From: a virus | Length of the DNA stretch: 64,000 nucleotides | Virus record (IMG/VR): IMGVR_UViG_3300008262_000066 | Span: 1 to 64,000 of that record | Direction: 5' to 3' (one strand) | In this document: in pieces, positions 62,911-64,000 of the stretch | Layout: each line of letters starts with the position of its first letter | How positions within the stretch are numbered: the stretch's first letter is position 1 | The notes under the pieces: model-generated | Told to the model about the DNA's origin: nothing | Databases searched by the model: none | The model's input: the letters and a program-made list of their open reading frames with translations, nothing else | Position numbers and translations under genes: made by a program

Positions 62911-63864
62911 ATGGCTTTTAGTGCAAACGGTTTAATAGACGCAGCATCCTTTAATAATTTAGCAACTAACTCATCTTCGGGAGCTAGTGTTAATAGTCTG
63001 TATAACACTGGTACAGGGATGTATGGTTACGGGCAACTTAGCCCGATAGCTAATGTTGCACTAGGAGACATAGTAACTAGTTCACAATGGACTAGCTTAA
63101 ATACTAGAATTACTGCGATGGGAAACCATCAAGGTACTGGATTAGGACTTCTTCCTAGCACTGCAGTGAATAGTCTTATTACATACGATGCAGATTATCC
63201 TAACAATATTGCATTATTAAAAACTAGGGCGTTATATGCCGTTGCACAAGGGACTACTTCTTCTGTAACAACTCAATGTACTTCTACTTGGAGTAATTCT
63301 TGTACATTTACTCAAACAATAACGTTCTCTTCAGGTGATGCCGCTAGATACTTTTTTAATAGTGGCGGACAACTTAAATTTACATTCTCATCACCTATAG
63401 GTCCTAGTTATACAGTTAATTACGTGATGAATAAGTTAGCAGAAGATGCGGGTACACTTGTATTAAGTGCACCAAGTAGCGGCAAGACTGTTATTGCAAT
63501 TACTGACTATAACGGAATAACACAAAAGAATTCTCAAGCCCCTCCGGTTATATTAGATGCTAATAAAGGTTATTACGGTTTAACCACATCATACTCTACT
63601 GTATTCAAGCAATTAGCAAGATTTGGTATTGTTACATATACAGGTTCATTTATTAAAGTTGATATGAAAACAAACGGTCCTGTAGGTTCAAATCAGGACA
63701 ACGGTAATATAATCACTGTAACAATTCTATGGGATGAAGTTCCTAATGGATTAACGGTAAATGCAGGAACTTCCGTAACTTGCATTGTTGTACCACCGTC
63801 TACTACTTACTTAAATAACGTTTGGGGAACACCTACAGTTACTGGAAGTTTTGTAGCGGTATAA
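62911..63864 (+). CDS. Hypothetical phage structural protein, 317 aa
   Basis: Starts one base after the previous stop (TAACATG). Begins MAFSANGLIDAASFNNLATN, with GYGQLSPIANVALGDIV and SSQWTSLNTRI. It has a central beta-rich part (TFSSGDAARYFFNSGGQLKFTF) and ends WGTPTVTGSFVAV. Proteins of this kind accompany fibre and baseplate genes in aquatic T4-like phages. The role is not known; it may be a particle surface or fibre-connecting protein. Confidence 0.65.
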   Translation: MAFSANGLIDAASFNNLATNSSSGASVNSLYNTGTGMYGYGQLSPIANVALGDIVTSSQWTSLNTRITAMGNHQGTGLGLLPSTAVNSLITYDADYPNNIALLKTRALYAVAQGTTSSVTTQCTSTWSNSCTFTQTITFSSGDAARYFFNSGGQLKFTFSSPIGPSYTVNYVMNKLAEDAGTLVLSAPSSGKTVIAITDYNGITQKNSQAPPVILDANKGYYGLTTSYSTVFKQLARFGIVTYTGSFIKVDMKTNGPVGSNQDNGNIITVTILWDEVPNGLTVNAGTSVTCIVVPPSTTYLNNVWGTPTVTGSFVAV

Positions 63865-63865
63865 T

Positions 63866-64000
63866 ATGCAACAGGTTGAATTTAGACTTTATTACGATGA
63901 TAACGGTAGTGTGTTGTTTTACACATGTGAAAAGCCTGAGGGAAAATACATTGTAATTGATAGTTTGGTATATGCGGCATGTAGAATGGATATAAAAATT
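63866..64000 (+). CDS. Start of an unidentified gene, cut by the right edge
   Basis: ATG 63866, two bases after the previous stop, with 45 codons in the window (MQQVEFRLYYDDNGSVLFYT, then CEKPEGKYIVIDSLVYAACR). The frame is open to base 64000. No family recognised from this part. The tight spacing says it belongs to the same transcription unit. Confidence 0.6.
   Translation, partial: MQQVEFRLYYDDNGSVLFYTCEKPEGKYIVIDSLVYAACRMDIKI

Overview
The window is a 64-kb piece of the genome of a T4-type contractile-tailed phage (myovirus). The evidence is the set of T4-family virion genes in recognisable T4 order: portal gp20, two prohead-core positions, protease gp21, scaffold gp22 and capsid gp23. 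With them are baseplate genes (gp26/gp51, gp48, gp53, gp5, gp25, gp6), the recombination pair gp46/gp47 and the late sigma factor gp55. The DNA is AT-rich, and the long repeat-built fibres resemble those of aquatic T4-like phages. An AT-rich aquatic bacterial host is therefore likely but is inferred. No tRNA, integrase or CRISPR array was seen.

Layout. (1) 1-17716, minus strand: seven consecutive tail-fibre or adhesin genes, one running off the left edge. They are built from repeated beta-rich modules. Most share an N-terminal anchor motif, and several share a C-terminal tip domain. (2) 17777-19490, minus: a two-gene accessory island, a fatty-acid desaturase and an HNH endonuclease, with related 67-bp repeats at their 3' ends. 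(3) 19536-28150, minus: head genes 23, 22, 21, 68-like, 67-like and 20, then a tape-measure-like protein carrying a peptidoglycan-hydrolase domain. (4) 28217-29268, plus: gp26 and a gp51-like frame joined by what looks like a textbook -1 ribosomal frameshift signal. (5) 29269-29804: a convergent non-coding region with a terminator and a run of strong hairpins, a candidate structured RNA. (6) 29805-34228, minus: nuclease, gp46, an N-terminally truncated gp47 and an enlarged gp55, behind a sigma70-like promoter. (7) 34344-64000, plus: baseplate genes gp48, gp53, hub, gp5, gp25 and gp6, then a 5367-residue giant protein with two apparent seven-bladed beta-propellers, followed by small structural genes. 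The last gene is cut by the right edge.

How it fits together. The host sigma70-type promoter would make gp55 and the recombination proteins early. gp55 would then direct host polymerase to late sites, and the motif GATAAATA(C/T) (once TATAAATACT) recurs before virion transcription units on both strands. Products of regions 1, 3, 4 and 7 are the capsid, tail, baseplate and fibres. The desaturase is an auxiliary metabolic gene that would act on host membrane lipids.

Strongest leads: the gp26-gp51 frameshift element (29032-29083), the unexplained structured RNA region (about 29400-29800), the headless gp47, the giant two-propeller protein, and the shared 3' cassette around the desaturase. All family assignments come from reading motifs by eye; no database search or folding program was run.
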